Shown piece after piece: positions 9,345 through 17,731 of a stretch of 64,000 bases of DNA. Both the position numbers and the translations under genes were made by a program. Source of the stretch: Planotetraspora kaengkrachanensis. GTDB lineage: Bacteria; Actinomycetota; Actinomycetes; Streptosporangiales; Streptosporangiaceae. Position 1 is the stretch's first letter. Every line of letters starts with the position of its first letter. Location: NCBI RefSeq assembly GCF_016862895.1, contig NZ_BONV01000010.1, positions 1 through 64,000 of the forward strand, in the 5' to 3' direction. The notes under the pieces were generated by a model. It had not been told where the DNA came from. It worked only from the letters and a program-made list of their open reading frames with translations, and searched no databases.

Positions 9345-11248
9345 CCGGAATCGTGTCGACATCGCGCCCCGACCCGGAGCTCGTCCGCCGCATGTGCGGG
9401 GCGATCACGCACAGGGGACCCGACGGGGCAGGCTTCCACTCGGATGAACATGCGGCTCTGGGCATGCAACGCCTCGCCATCATCGACGTCGCCTCGGGTG
9501 ACCAGCCCGTCTACAGCGAGGACGGCCGGATCGTGGCCGTGTTCAACGGCGAGATTTACAACTTCGCCGAACTTCGCCGAGAACTGGTCGCCAAGGGCCA
9601 CATCCTGCGCAGCGAGGGCGACTCCGAGTGCCTCGTGCATCTCTACGAGGAATTCGGCGTAGACCTCGTCCATCGGCTCCGCGGCATGTTCGCGTTCGCC
9701 ATCTGGGACCGTGATCGCAGGCGCCTGGTCCTGGCCAGGGACCGGGTCGGGAAGAAGCCGCTCTATTGGCGATCGGATCATTCCTCGATCCGATTCGCGT
9801 CGGAGCTCAAGGCACTCGCGACGGACCCGGACATGTCCCGCGAGGTTAACCCGGTGGCTCTCCACCACTACCTCACATACTTGTACGTTCCGGCTCCGTG
9901 GAGCATCTACCAAGGGACCTATAAGCTCTCTCCAGGCCATGTGCTCACCTGGGAAGACGGCCGCGTCACCGTGAGTCCTTACTGGCGGTTCGACTCCACT
10001 CCGCGCCATGTGGCGGACGAACAGTCCGAAGAGGAACGACTTCGGGAACTGCTGCTGGAGGCGACCCGGATTCGGATGGTCAGTGAGCGGCCCATCGGAG
10101 CGTTCCTGTCCGGCGGCATCGATTCCTCCGCGGTGGTCGCGGCCATGGCGATGCAGCACGGCGAGCCGGTCAGGACGTTCAGTATCGGCTTCACCGACAA
10201 GCGCTACGACGAACGACACTGGGCCCGCCTGGTCGCCCAGCGCTACGGGACCGAGCATCGTGAGCTGGTGATCACCCCGGATCTGCTGGACATCCTGCCG
10301 AAGATCACATGGCACTTCGACGAGCCCTTCGCCGATTCATCGGCGATACCCAGTTTCTACGTGGCCTGGTTGAGCCGCCAGCACGTCACGGTCGCCCTCA
10401 ACGGCGACGGCGGCGACGAGTGTTTCGGTGGATACAACCGCTACACACTGGCCGCCGGCAGCGGCCGGATTCCGGTTCTTCCCCGCGCGCTGGCCGGAAT
10501 CCCGCTGCGAGTCGGCGGCTTCTTCGCCGAAAAGGGCGCACCGGGCACCGTCACCCGGCGTCTCGGCCGGGTCCTGCAGTTCACAGCTGAGCCGCCGGCC
10601 CGGCGCTATGCCTTGATGATGTCCGCCTTCACCGGTGAAGGAAAGCACGCGCTCTACGGCGACGAGTTCCGGACGCAACTGGCCGGTGTGGACAGTTACA
10701 ACCTCCTGGAGGAGGCCTACCGAGAGTCGCGGGCGGACACAGACCTTGGGCGGCTCATGGATGTGGACGTCAACTCCTACCTACCCGGGGATCTGCTGGT
10801 GAAGGTGGACATCTCCACCATGGCCAACTCTCTGGAGGCACGGTCCCCCTTCCTCGATCACCATCTGATGGAATGGGCGGCAGGCCTTCCGCTGCAGCTC
10901 AAGGTGCATGAAGGTCAGACGAAGCGGCTGCTCAAACGCGCGGTCGCGCCCTGGCTTCCGCAGGAACTCATGAACCGCCCCAAACAAGGATTCGGTGTTC
11001 CGCTGGCCATGTGGCTCCGACGGGAGTTGCGCGATCTGGCCTTCGACATGCTGACCGACCACACCGCGCGGGGCAGGGGCATGTTCCGCCCGTCGGCGGT
11101 GCGAGGCCTGCTCCAGCGCCATCAGAGAGGGGCCGACCACTCCGTACAGCTTTGGGCGCTGCTGCAGTTCGAGCTCTGGCACAGGGCACACGCCGTACCC
11201 GGTGCGCAGAGCCCGAGCGAGGTGCGATGCTCCGCGGCTCAAATGTGA
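9332..11248 (+). CDS. asnB: Glutamine-dependent asparagine synthetase-like amidotransferase
   Basis: A 638-residue protein with the full AsnB architecture: N-terminal Ntn glutaminase with the Cys2 nucleophile (MCGIAGIV), THRGPDGAG, NGEIYN and DSECLVHLYEE, then an ATP-pyrophosphatase domain with the PP-loop SGGIDSS near residue 260, and a C-terminal KRLLKRAVAPWLP segment. AsnB makes asparagine from aspartate, glutamine and ATP, but homologues inside polysaccharide loci are thought to amidate uronic acids or other carboxylates (WbpS-like proteins of Pseudomonas O-antigens). It sits between a GT4 gene (13-base overlap) and a flippase (22-base overlap), which favours a glycan-modifying role. The real substrate is inferred. 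Family membership is certain, the function is not. Confidence 0.92.
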   Translation: MCGIAGIVSTSRPDPELVRRMCGAITHRGPDGAGFHSDEHAALGMQRLAIIDVASGDQPVYSEDGRIVAVFNGEIYNFAELRRELVAKGHILRSEGDSECLVHLYEEFGVDLVHRLRGMFAFAIWDRDRRRLVLARDRVGKKPLYWRSDHSSIRFASELKALATDPDMSREVNPVALHHYLTYLYVPAPWSIYQGTYKLSPGHVLTWEDGRVTVSPYWRFDSTPRHVADEQSEEERLRELLLEATRIRMVSERPIGAFLSGGIDSSAVVAAMAMQHGEPVRTFSIGFTDKRYDERHWARLVAQRYGTEHRELVITPDLLDILPKITWHFDEPFADSSAIPSFYVAWLSRQHVTVALNGDGGDECFGGYNRYTLAAGSGRIPVLPRALAGIPLRVGGFFAEKGAPGTVTRRLGRVLQFTAEPPARRYALMMSAFTGEGKHALYGDEFRTQLAGVDSYNLLEEAYRESRADTDLGRLMDVDVNSYLPGDLLVKVDISTMANSLEARSPFLDHHLMEWAAGLPLQLKVHEGQTKRLLKRAVAPWLPQELMNRPKQGFGVPLAMWLRRELRDLAFDMLTDHTARGRGMFRPSAVRGLLQRHQRGADHSVQLWALLQFELWHRAHAVPGAQSPSEVRCSAAQM

Positions 11249-12522
11249 ACTCGTCGCTGAGCAAGGTCGCTCAGACGATGGCGAGCCGAGTGCTTCGGCT
11301 GCTGCTGGCGACCGTGACAGGGGTGTTGCTCGCGCGCACTCTCCAGCCTGAGGGCCGGGGAACCTACGCGATCATCGCCACCGCGGCGGCCACGGCCATC
11401 GTCATGGGGCACTTCTCCATCGAGCAGACGCAGATCTCCCTCTGGGCGGATCAGGCGCGACGACACTGTCTTGCTGTGAACGGCCTGTTTCTCGGCCTGA
11501 TCCTGGGGATTGTCACCGCACTGGTCGGGATGATGCTGACGCTGCTCGGCGCCATGCCCACAACGTCTCCGCTGCTCTACTTGGCACTGCTTGCCGTGCC
11601 GTTCGGTGTCATGACGACCAACCTCAGAGGGATCGCATTGCTGCGGTCAGAAGTGGGCGTCGTCAACCGCGCGACGGTGGCGGCGGGCCTGATCCAGTGC
11701 CTCCCTCTTCTGGTCCTCATCGCCATCGGCAATGTCACGGTCGCAAGCGTCGTGGTGTGCTGGACGATCTCCATAACCGTCCCTTCTCTCATTCTCATCC
11801 GGGCGCTGAGGCTTCGCCCCCTCAGAGGCGGAGGTCGGCTGGCATGCCGCCAACTGGCCCTCGGGAGCCGCTACCACGTCGGGGTGGTGGCCTTCAATCT
11901 TCTGCTGACGGTGGACATTCTGCTGCTCCATGCCTTGGACTCCGCCGCGGCGGTGGGCATTTACACCGTGGCCGTCACAGTGCTCGAACTCGCGCGCATC
12001 CCAGCCGAGGCGATCACACAGGTCGCCCTTCCCCAGCAGGCGTCGAGCGACATGAACGACGCCGCGCAGGTCACCGCCCGCATCATCCGGCTGAGCCTGC
12101 TCCTGTCTGCGGCCTTCATCGGGGTGCTCGCCGCGCTGTCCCCCACCGTGATCCCTCTGCTCTATGGCCAGTCCTACGCGGGTTGCGTCGCCCCCTTGCT
12201 GGTGCTGGCACCAGGAATGATCGCGCTCTTCCTGACGCGGCCGGTCGAGCAATATCTCGTACGCCTCGGCCGGCCCATCAGCATGACTGCCATTCCTGTC
12301 GGAGCGGCGGCCGCGAACATTCTGCTCAACCTGGCACTCATTCCTCGATGGGGCGTGGTGGGTGCCGCTCTCTCGTCCACCATCACCTACGTTCTCATGG
12401 CGGCATTGGAGATCTCCTGGTTCGCACGGTCGGCGGGAATCCCGAAATCCGCGCTACTCCCGCGCCCGGCCACCATGCGGTCGGCGCTGGATCCGTATGT
12501 CAGGTCCGAGAGCATCTCCTGA
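11227..12522 (+). CDS. Wzx-type polysaccharide flippase
   Basis: About 431 residues with 12 or more hydrophobic segments and no large soluble part, matching the polysaccharide biosynthesis/MOP flippase family. The N-terminus (TMASRVLRLLLATVTGVLLAR, LQPEGRGTYAI) is the usual first helix and loop, where ARxLGPxGxG is typical of Wzx and MurJ relatives. It would move the lipid-linked repeat unit to the outer face of the membrane. ATG 11227 overlaps the end of the amidotransferase gene by 22 bases; GTG 11245 is a shorter alternative. As the last gene of the three-gene overlapping block it links glycosylation and amidation to export. The family call is strong. Confidence 0.85.
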   Translation: MLRGSNVNSSLSKVAQTMASRVLRLLLATVTGVLLARTLQPEGRGTYAIIATAAATAIVMGHFSIEQTQISLWADQARRHCLAVNGLFLGLILGIVTALVGMMLTLLGAMPTTSPLLYLALLAVPFGVMTTNLRGIALLRSEVGVVNRATVAAGLIQCLPLLVLIAIGNVTVASVVVCWTISITVPSLILIRALRLRPLRGGGRLACRQLALGSRYHVGVVAFNLLLTVDILLLHALDSAAAVGIYTVAVTVLELARIPAEAITQVALPQQASSDMNDAAQVTARIIRLSLLLSAAFIGVLAALSPTVIPLLYGQSYAGCVAPLLVLAPGMIALFLTRPVEQYLVRLGRPISMTAIPVGAAAANILLNLALIPRWGVVGAALSSTITYVLMAALEISWFARSAGIPKSALLPRPATMRSALDPYVRSESIS

Positions 12523-13337
12523 TCATTTTCGACACCTGCGGGTGCTGCAGGCGGGGCCGAGCACCCGTCGAACGACGAACTCGCCGCCCGGACTGTGCCG
12601 GCCGAGCTGGACATCCACCTGATCCGCGATAAACGCGAAACCCACAAGACCCCGGCGATCAAAAGAGTGCGGAAGCGATCCCCAACTGCGTGAACAACAC
12701 CGACGAACAGTCGCAGAGGCCGTATTCCACAGTAAACTTGGCCAAGCCGTAATCGATCCGTACAGCATCTGGTTAGCTCTTGGTATTGTGCCAACGCTTG
12801 AGCAATCCGCTCCGCCGATTATTGCGAGTTGCGTACTAAGATCAACTCGTATGAAGAGAAGCTCGGCCGATCACTGAGCGGCCGAGCCGGCGGTAGCGAA
12901 ATTCACTCCACAGAATTCGGCATCGTGCGATAGGGAAACGCTCACCAGTCGCCCTTCCCAAGACCCGCTGAGCTACTGAGCGGGATGCGCAACACACACG
13001 GGATGCTGGCGATGAAGGACCCCTGCGCGCCGGGGACCTCGGCACGCGTGTGCGGGCTCCTTCCGCGAACGACGTGTCGCCGCACGCCGACCAGCGCCGG
13101 ACGGGGTACAAAATCAGACATAAATGACAATTTAGAGCAATACGCTCGTTACTTGGTCGACGTCATCAATAAAGCGACAACCGGCGTGCAAAAGCGACTG
13201 ATCGTCGTTTGGCGCTCAGTCGCCCCGGAAAGCAAGACGACAGATGGATGGCCCGAAAAGGGTCTCCGCAAGCGCATATACCCGATTGCCGGGGAACCAT
13301 CAAAGCAATTGGGCACACGTTTTCAGGGGGAAATTAA
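12523..13337. other. Long gene-poor stretch
   Basis: About 815 bases of lower GC than its surroundings. It contains one recognisable transposase remnant (annotated separately at 12583-12669) and otherwise no reading frame I believe on either strand. The last few hundred bases, with AT-rich segments near 13100-13200, probably contain the promoter and leader of the small secreted protein gene. Confidence 0.5.
12583..12669 (+). pseudogene. IS630-family transposase fragment
   Basis: Read in frame, this stretch gives about 28 codons resembling the region around the second catalytic Asp of IS630-type DDE transposases: VPAELDIHLIRDKRETHK then TPAIKR, where the family has LDxHLIxDNYxTHKTPxIKxWL. The match stops on both sides and a TGA follows a few codons later, and I cannot find terminal repeats. 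It is a small relic of an insertion next to the flippase gene. The identification rests on this short motif only. Confidence 0.5.
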
Positions 13338-13730
13338 ATGTCAAACTTCAAGAGCCTCGTCGGCGTTCTCACCATCAGCACCGCGCTGACCGGTGGAGCC
13401 ATCGCCCTCGAGACCGCCGTGGCCGCTGGCGCCGCGAACGCCACCACCGTCATGAGCGGCTGCCGCGGATGCGGCGACGGGTGGGGCCGTGGACACCGCA
13501 ACCGCAACCACAACCGGAACCGCAACCACGAGCGGCAGCACGAGCGTCAGCACGAGCACCAACTCCAGTCCCTGCTGCGCGACTTCGCCCTGCTCGTCAC
13601 GCCGTTCCAGAAGACCGACAACCAGACCAATCCGATGCAGAAGCAGAACAACAAATCTAAGGCGAAGGCGGCATACCCGCCCGCTCCGTCGACGCATGCG
13701 CCTTACGTCACCCCCCAGATGTCAGATTGA
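13338..13730 (+). CDS. Small secreted Asn/His/Arg/Gln-rich protein
   Basis: A 130-residue protein. The ATG follows a strong ribosome binding site (AGGGGGAAATTAA). Residues 1-35 form a signal peptide ending near AANA. The mature part begins with GCRGCGDGWGRGHRNRNHNR, continues as RN and HERQ/HEHQ repeats (about residues 53-75), then LRDFALLVTPFQK, and a Lys/Asn/Pro-rich tail. Two cysteines (CRGC) sit near the mature N-terminus. Small secreted proteins with a CxxC and an N/H/R/Q-rich low-complexity stretch occur in Streptosporangiales, but I know of no assigned function. It lies alone between gene-poor stretches and is closed by a strong terminator. Binding of the surface polymer or of metal ions is speculation. 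Confidence 0.8.
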   Translation: MSNFKSLVGVLTISTALTGGAIALETAVAAGAANATTVMSGCRGCGDGWGRGHRNRNHNRNRNHERQHERQHEHQLQSLLRDFALLVTPFQKTDNQTNPMQKQNNKSKAKAAYPPAPSTHAPYVTPQMSD

Positions 13731-13740
13731 CGTCGTGATC

Positions 13741-13772
13741 GAGGCCTCCCCGGTGGCTGCCGGGGAGGCCTC
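13741..13772 (+). terminator. Strong hairpin terminator
   Basis: A 13-base perfect stem (GAGGCCTCCCCGG at 13741-13753, CCGGGGAGGCCTC at 13760-13772) with a six-base loop, starting 10 bases after the stop codon of the small secreted protein gene. No U-tract follows, as is usual in high-GC actinomycetes. Confidence 0.85.
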
Positions 13773-14232
13773 GTCATTCGTTCGAACAGCAGGAACGGTT
13801 AGCCGCCTGAGATGGTGAACCGCCGGCGGAGGCGACCCGCTGAGTTTTCGGCTGGGGTTCCTTGGCCATCAGTGGCCTCGTTCTGCAACCCGTGGCGCTC
13901 ATGACGAGGTCAGGCAGGCCGGCAAGGGCGCCGCAACGGCGGGGAACGTGGGCGAGGACGTGCTGGCCGAGGGCCCAGGCGCAGAACACGGAGCTTCTCG
14001 CAGCCGTATGGGTAATACCGGGGGCAGAACTGCACAATGTCTTGGGGTCGTATGGTGCTGTCACCGACGTTGTTCACTCCGTGCGGGCGATGCTGATTCA
14101 GGTGAGCATCGAACATCACGCCATGGGGATTCAGAACGGTTTCGGCCGTGCATCCGAAGAAACCGGGTTGCACCGTGCCCACCTTTCATTCCGCCATAGT
14201 CAGCATGGGGAGTCTTCCGAGGCCGCATCGTG
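13773..14232. other. Gene-poor stretch
   Basis: About 460 bases between the terminator and the GT4 pseudogene. Open frames exist on both strands but none has recognisable domains or a good start. It may be decayed sequence, since the adjoining stretch is clearly degenerate. No RNA or repeat is supported. Confidence 0.4.
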
Positions 14233-14542
14233 ATGCAATTGCACGCCTGCGAAGTCATCAAAAACCTCGGGACAGGCGGCGCAGAGGTCGTGCTCGTCAA
14301 CTTCCACTTCCCTCTCCCCCTCAACGGTGCTCCGATCGCCGTCACGGCTCTGGGGGCAGGGTCCTGCTCCTGACCAGGCCTGGAGATCCCCACGTGCTCG
14401 CGTAGACCATCCTGCGGTGATGCATGCCCAGAAGTCACGCGCGGTTTCGCGAATGGGCACGGAACAACGCAGATCTTGTGGACATCAGCCAAACGGCGAA
14501 ATCCTCGACCGACTGTATGACGAAGTCTGTGCTTGGAGCTGA
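14233..14542 (+). pseudogene. Degenerate GT4 glycosyltransferase (ends only)
   Basis: Two pieces of one gene appear to remain. The first (14233-14373) translates to HACEVIKNLGTGGAEVVLVN, the classic GT4 N-terminus with the K-x-L-x-x-GGAE loop, then hits a stop after 46 codons. The second (from about 14424) gives RFREWARNNADLVDIS and, after a frame change near 14490, LDRLYDEVCAWS followed by TGA, which looks like the C-terminal helices of the same family. The middle roughly 300 codons are gone. The GT4 gene at 16205-17305 has a similar N-terminus (VCEVTKTLDLGGVEVLLVE). The N-terminal match is good, the C-terminal match is suggestive. Confidence 0.55.
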
Positions 14543-14595
14543 TTTCGACAGACCCGCCTCAGGGTCGACCTCAAGGCGTGTGGAGGAACTTTCCA

Positions 14596-15903
14596 GTGGA
14601 GTACCTTATCGTTGCCGTCGCCGCAGCGATGCTCGGCGTTATCGTGCAAACGACGTTCGCTCCTCAGACGGCTCGACGCATACTACCGGTATTGCTGGCC
14701 GCCTACGCTGTGAGAATAATTCTTCATCTCCTGGTGATGCAGGCCGATGTCATCGACTATGGCGGCGACGATGCCGCGTATATGGACCTGGCCACAAAGA
14801 TATTGGCGCGCTGGGAGTGGGAGGGCTTTCATTTCGTCACAGCAGAACAACTACCGGGTCTATATTCCGTCGGCGCGGTCTGCAATCTCTTCGCGGCCAT
14901 CATGTACGTATGCGACGGCCCAGCCGAACTAGCATGCACAGCGGTTGTGGCACTGATTTCGTGTGCGCTGTGCGTTGTCATCCACAAGATGGCGACGCTG
15001 GTCGGGGCCAACGAGTCCGCGGCATTTCGGCTGCTCGTCATAACGGCGTTCATGCCGTCGTTCGTGCTGCACTCGTCCGACACGTTCAAGGATGGCATAA
15101 ATGCTTTCCTGGTCGTTTCCTGTCTCGGCCTCGGCCTGTCGAATCTGCGACGCTTCGACATACGAAAGGTGATGATGGCCGCACCGTTGCTCTGGACGCT
15201 GTGGCAAGTGCGGCCGTACATGGTCTTCATGTGCGCACCACCACTCCTCCTCAGTGCGCTCAGCCCCAAGCGCATCTTGTCATTGCGTAGCGCTGCCGTG
15301 CTCATCGGACTGCTCGTGACCGGCCTGATGGTTCTCGTCGGAACAGGAGACCAACTGCTCACGGCGCCGATACAGGAAGAATTGCTTCATGCTCAGTCCA
15401 CCGAGGTGCGCATGTTCAGCGCCGGCAGCGGAGGCTCGGGGGTGACCTTCGAAGACGGCGGCGCCGCATGGGGAGCTCTCGGGCCGAAGCTGCTCTACAC
15501 GCTCCTCTCGCCGTTCCCGTGGACTGATGGGAGCCTTGTACTGCAGCTCGGTAAGATTGAGACGGCGATCTGGTATTACCTACTCTGGAACGCGATGATC
15601 GGGGCCCGCGAGTTGTGGCGGCGGGATCGAAGGCTGCTGTTGGTGCTCGCACTGTTCATCGTTTCCGGCTTCATTGTCTACGCGACGACGGTCGCCAATA
15701 TCGGTCTGATCTTCCGGCAACGGATGCCACTCATGATGATCACGAGCCTGCTGGCCGCGGTCGCCTGGACAAGATGTCAGGCTCGAAAAGAGAGACCTCG
15801 TCCCCGGAGCTTGCCCCCATTCCATGAAGCGGCGACCGACGTCGATTCCCACCGTGACTCGGATTCGGTGAGGAGCGAGGGATCGCCGGCACGCTTCGGG
15901 TAG
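14596..15903 (+). CDS. Polytopic membrane protein, candidate polymerase or GT-C enzyme
   Basis: About 435 residues with roughly ten hydrophobic segments. GTG 14596 is preferred because GGAGGAA lies 7 bases upstream; an in-frame start at 14533 would add a non-hydrophobic tail. The loop with YGGDDAAYMDLATKI after the second hydrophobic segment resembles the acidic motif of GT-C enzymes, and the overall layout (many helices, periplasmic loop, polar C-terminal tail) is also that of Wzy polymerases. I do not recognise a named family. As a membrane protein in a cluster with flippase, chain-length regulator and initiating transferase, it is one of the candidates for the repeat-unit polymerase. It converges on the GT4 gene at 16205-17305. 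Confidence 0.65.
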   Translation: MEYLIVAVAAAMLGVIVQTTFAPQTARRILPVLLAAYAVRIILHLLVMQADVIDYGGDDAAYMDLATKILARWEWEGFHFVTAEQLPGLYSVGAVCNLFAAIMYVCDGPAELACTAVVALISCALCVVIHKMATLVGANESAAFRLLVITAFMPSFVLHSSDTFKDGINAFLVVSCLGLGLSNLRRFDIRKVMMAAPLLWTLWQVRPYMVFMCAPPLLLSALSPKRILSLRSAAVLIGLLVTGLMVLVGTGDQLLTAPIQEELLHAQSTEVRMFSAGSGGSGVTFEDGGAAWGALGPKLLYTLLSPFPWTDGSLVLQLGKIETAIWYYLLWNAMIGARELWRRDRRLLLVLALFIVSGFIVYATTVANIGLIFRQRMPLMMITSLLAAVAWTRCQARKERPRPRSLPPFHEAATDVDSHRDSDSVRSEGSPARFG

Positions 15904-16204
15904 TCGGCGAGGGTGTGAATGTCCCTGTCCGGCTGCGAGCGGGACGCCGAACGCCTTCTTTCGGGCGTACAACAGCTCGTGCGGCCGCCAGGCGGCGACC
16001 GATCGCTCAGCAGCCGGAACGAGCCGTCCCCGGGCGCGATCCCGGATGGCGAAGGCGCCCCTTCGGTCGGTGGATCATGTCGGTGCCGTGCTCCTCATGG
16101 AGATGTACGCGACATTCGGAATCACCGACTGAACGCGGTCGATGCCCGGCCGCACGATCTCGGGATCCGGCGTCGCCGTCGAAGCGATCCCCGCTATCCG
16201 CACA
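15904..16204. other. Convergent intergenic region
   Basis: About 300 bases between the 3' ends of two convergent genes. I find no coding frame and no strong hairpin that clearly works as a terminator. Confidence 0.4.
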
Positions 16205-17305
16205 TCAGGCCTTCACGTCCCTGGCCAGCTCCGCGTAAAGCTCTTCGAACCACTCTGCCGTGCCGGCCATGTCCACACTCTCCGCGCTGGCCAGGGCTCC
16301 GGCACGCAATTCACGGTGTGTCTGCGGCTCCATCCCCCGGAGCATCGCCTCTGCCAGGGCACCGGCTGAGCCCGGCTCGGTCAAAATCCCGTTCCGGCCG
16401 GAGGCGATCAGGTCCGGCACTCCCCCGACCCGGGTGGAGACGACAGGCACCCCGGCCGCCAGCGCCTCCATGACCACCACCGGCAGCCCTTCATGGTCGG
16501 AGCTGAGCACCAGCAGGTCGGCTGCTGCGACCAGCCGCGCGGCCCGCGGGAGCCTCCCCAGCACGCGTACGTGGTCGCCCAGGCCCCGAGCCTCCACGTC
16601 GCGGACTACCTCGTCCCGCAACGGCCCGTCACCGGCGAGCGCGAAAACGGCATCCGGCCGGCGCCGCACGACCTCTGCGGCCGCCTGAAGGAGCAGCCGG
16701 TGATTCTTCTGTGGGCGGAAGTTGGCTACGCAGGCGAACAGGAACGAGTCTTCCGGCAGGTTCAACTCACGCCGCAGGAGGCTCGCCCGGGCGGCCCACC
16801 ACCGCTGTCCCTGCACGTCGACCCCGTGCATTCGGGTGAGCACGCGACGAGCGCCGATGACGGCACGCGACCGGGCCACGAGCGGCGACACGGCCACCGT
16901 GCAGTCGTCCAGCCATCGGGTCAAGCGGTCGAGGTACATCGTTTTCGGCCAGCGTTCGTTGTGAACGGTCGAAACGAGAGCGGGACGCTTCCTGGCGAGC
17001 CGGACGAACGGCCGGAGGACGATGAGGGGCGCCGGAGAGTGCACATTCAGCACATGAGGCGCGACTCGGCGGACCGCTGTGACGAGCCTGGCGTAGACCA
17101 GCGGCCGGGGACCCGCAGTGAGATCGATGACCGTTATTCCTGCCGAGCGCAGCCGCTGTATGAGTTCATCCGTCGATGCCCGCAGGCAGATCACCGTGTA
17201 GTTCACGATTCCTTCGCGAGCCTTCAGAAGCCGCTCGACGAGCAGCACCTCGACACCTCCGAGGTCAAGGGTCTTCGTGACCTCGCACACCCGAAGATCA
17301 CTCAT
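16205..17305 (-). CDS. GT4 family glycosyltransferase
   Basis: A 366-residue GT4 glycosyltransferase. The N-terminus VCEVTKTLDLGGVEVLLVE carries the acceptor-side loop. The C-terminal domain has FACVANFRPQKNHRLLLQAA, ALAGDGPLRDEV, and the E-x7-E signature in SSDHEGLPVVVMEALAAG. ATG 17305 is chosen because family homology begins there and GGAG lies just upstream; an in-frame ATG at 17350, preceded by a G-rich stretch, would add 15 residues. It is the only minus-strand gene within this part of the polysaccharide locus and is divergent from another GT4 gene. Substrates are unknown. Confidence 0.88.
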   Translation of the reverse strand: MSDLRVCEVTKTLDLGGVEVLLVERLLKAREGIVNYTVICLRASTDELIQRLRSAGITVIDLTAGPRPLVYARLVTAVRRVAPHVLNVHSPAPLIVLRPFVRLARKRPALVSTVHNERWPKTMYLDRLTRWLDDCTVAVSPLVARSRAVIGARRVLTRMHGVDVQGQRWWAARASLLRRELNLPEDSFLFACVANFRPQKNHRLLLQAAAEVVRRRPDAVFALAGDGPLRDEVVRDVEARGLGDHVRVLGRLPRAARLVAAADLLVLSSDHEGLPVVVMEALAAGVPVVSTRVGGVPDLIASGRNGILTEPGSAGALAEAMLRGMEPQTHRELRAGALASAESVDMAGTAEWFEELYAELARDVKA

Positions 17306-17731
17306 CGTGCTCCAACGTGTCGTGCCTGCAGTTGAAATAGGAATAGCCATTCACGTGCCCCCACTTGCCGATCCTTTGTCTGCGCCATCAGGAATCCCCG
17401 CACGGGGCGGCCGGGAAGCGCTTTGAACAGCCAGCTCCCGAGTTCACCGGTAAACGTAAGGGAAATCGTTGAACCGGCCGGCCTCAAGCGAAACACGGTC
17501 CCTTGACTTTCTTTTTCCCCGTCGAACTCCAGCTGCCCAGCCCCAGGGGAACCGCCCGGTTGACAGTGCGTGACCAGGCCGTTCGCCCGCTGATGGAGCA
17601 GCGGCTACTCGATCATGTTCGGGTACCGAATTCGGAAACTCTTCGCCGTCACGGTGAGCGCGTCCCGGAGGAGACACGCGTCCGAGTTAGTTTCTCCGGC
17701 GTGAACCGCATCTGTCAGCGAGGGGCCCGTG
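17306..17731. promoter_or_regulatory. Divergent promoter region between two GT4 genes
   Basis: About 425 bases between divergent glycosyltransferase genes, so promoters in both directions are expected. TTGACT (about 17502) and TTGACA (about 17560) on the plus strand look like -35 hexamers, but neither has a matching -10 at 17-18 bases. No protein-coding frame is convincing. Confidence 0.4.

Noticed and set aside
13910-14182. Minus-strand frame with HLNQHRPHG, thought to be an integrase C-terminus
   Set aside because: Only a few residues fit the HxxRPH motif and the rest has no resemblance; no other IS motif is near.
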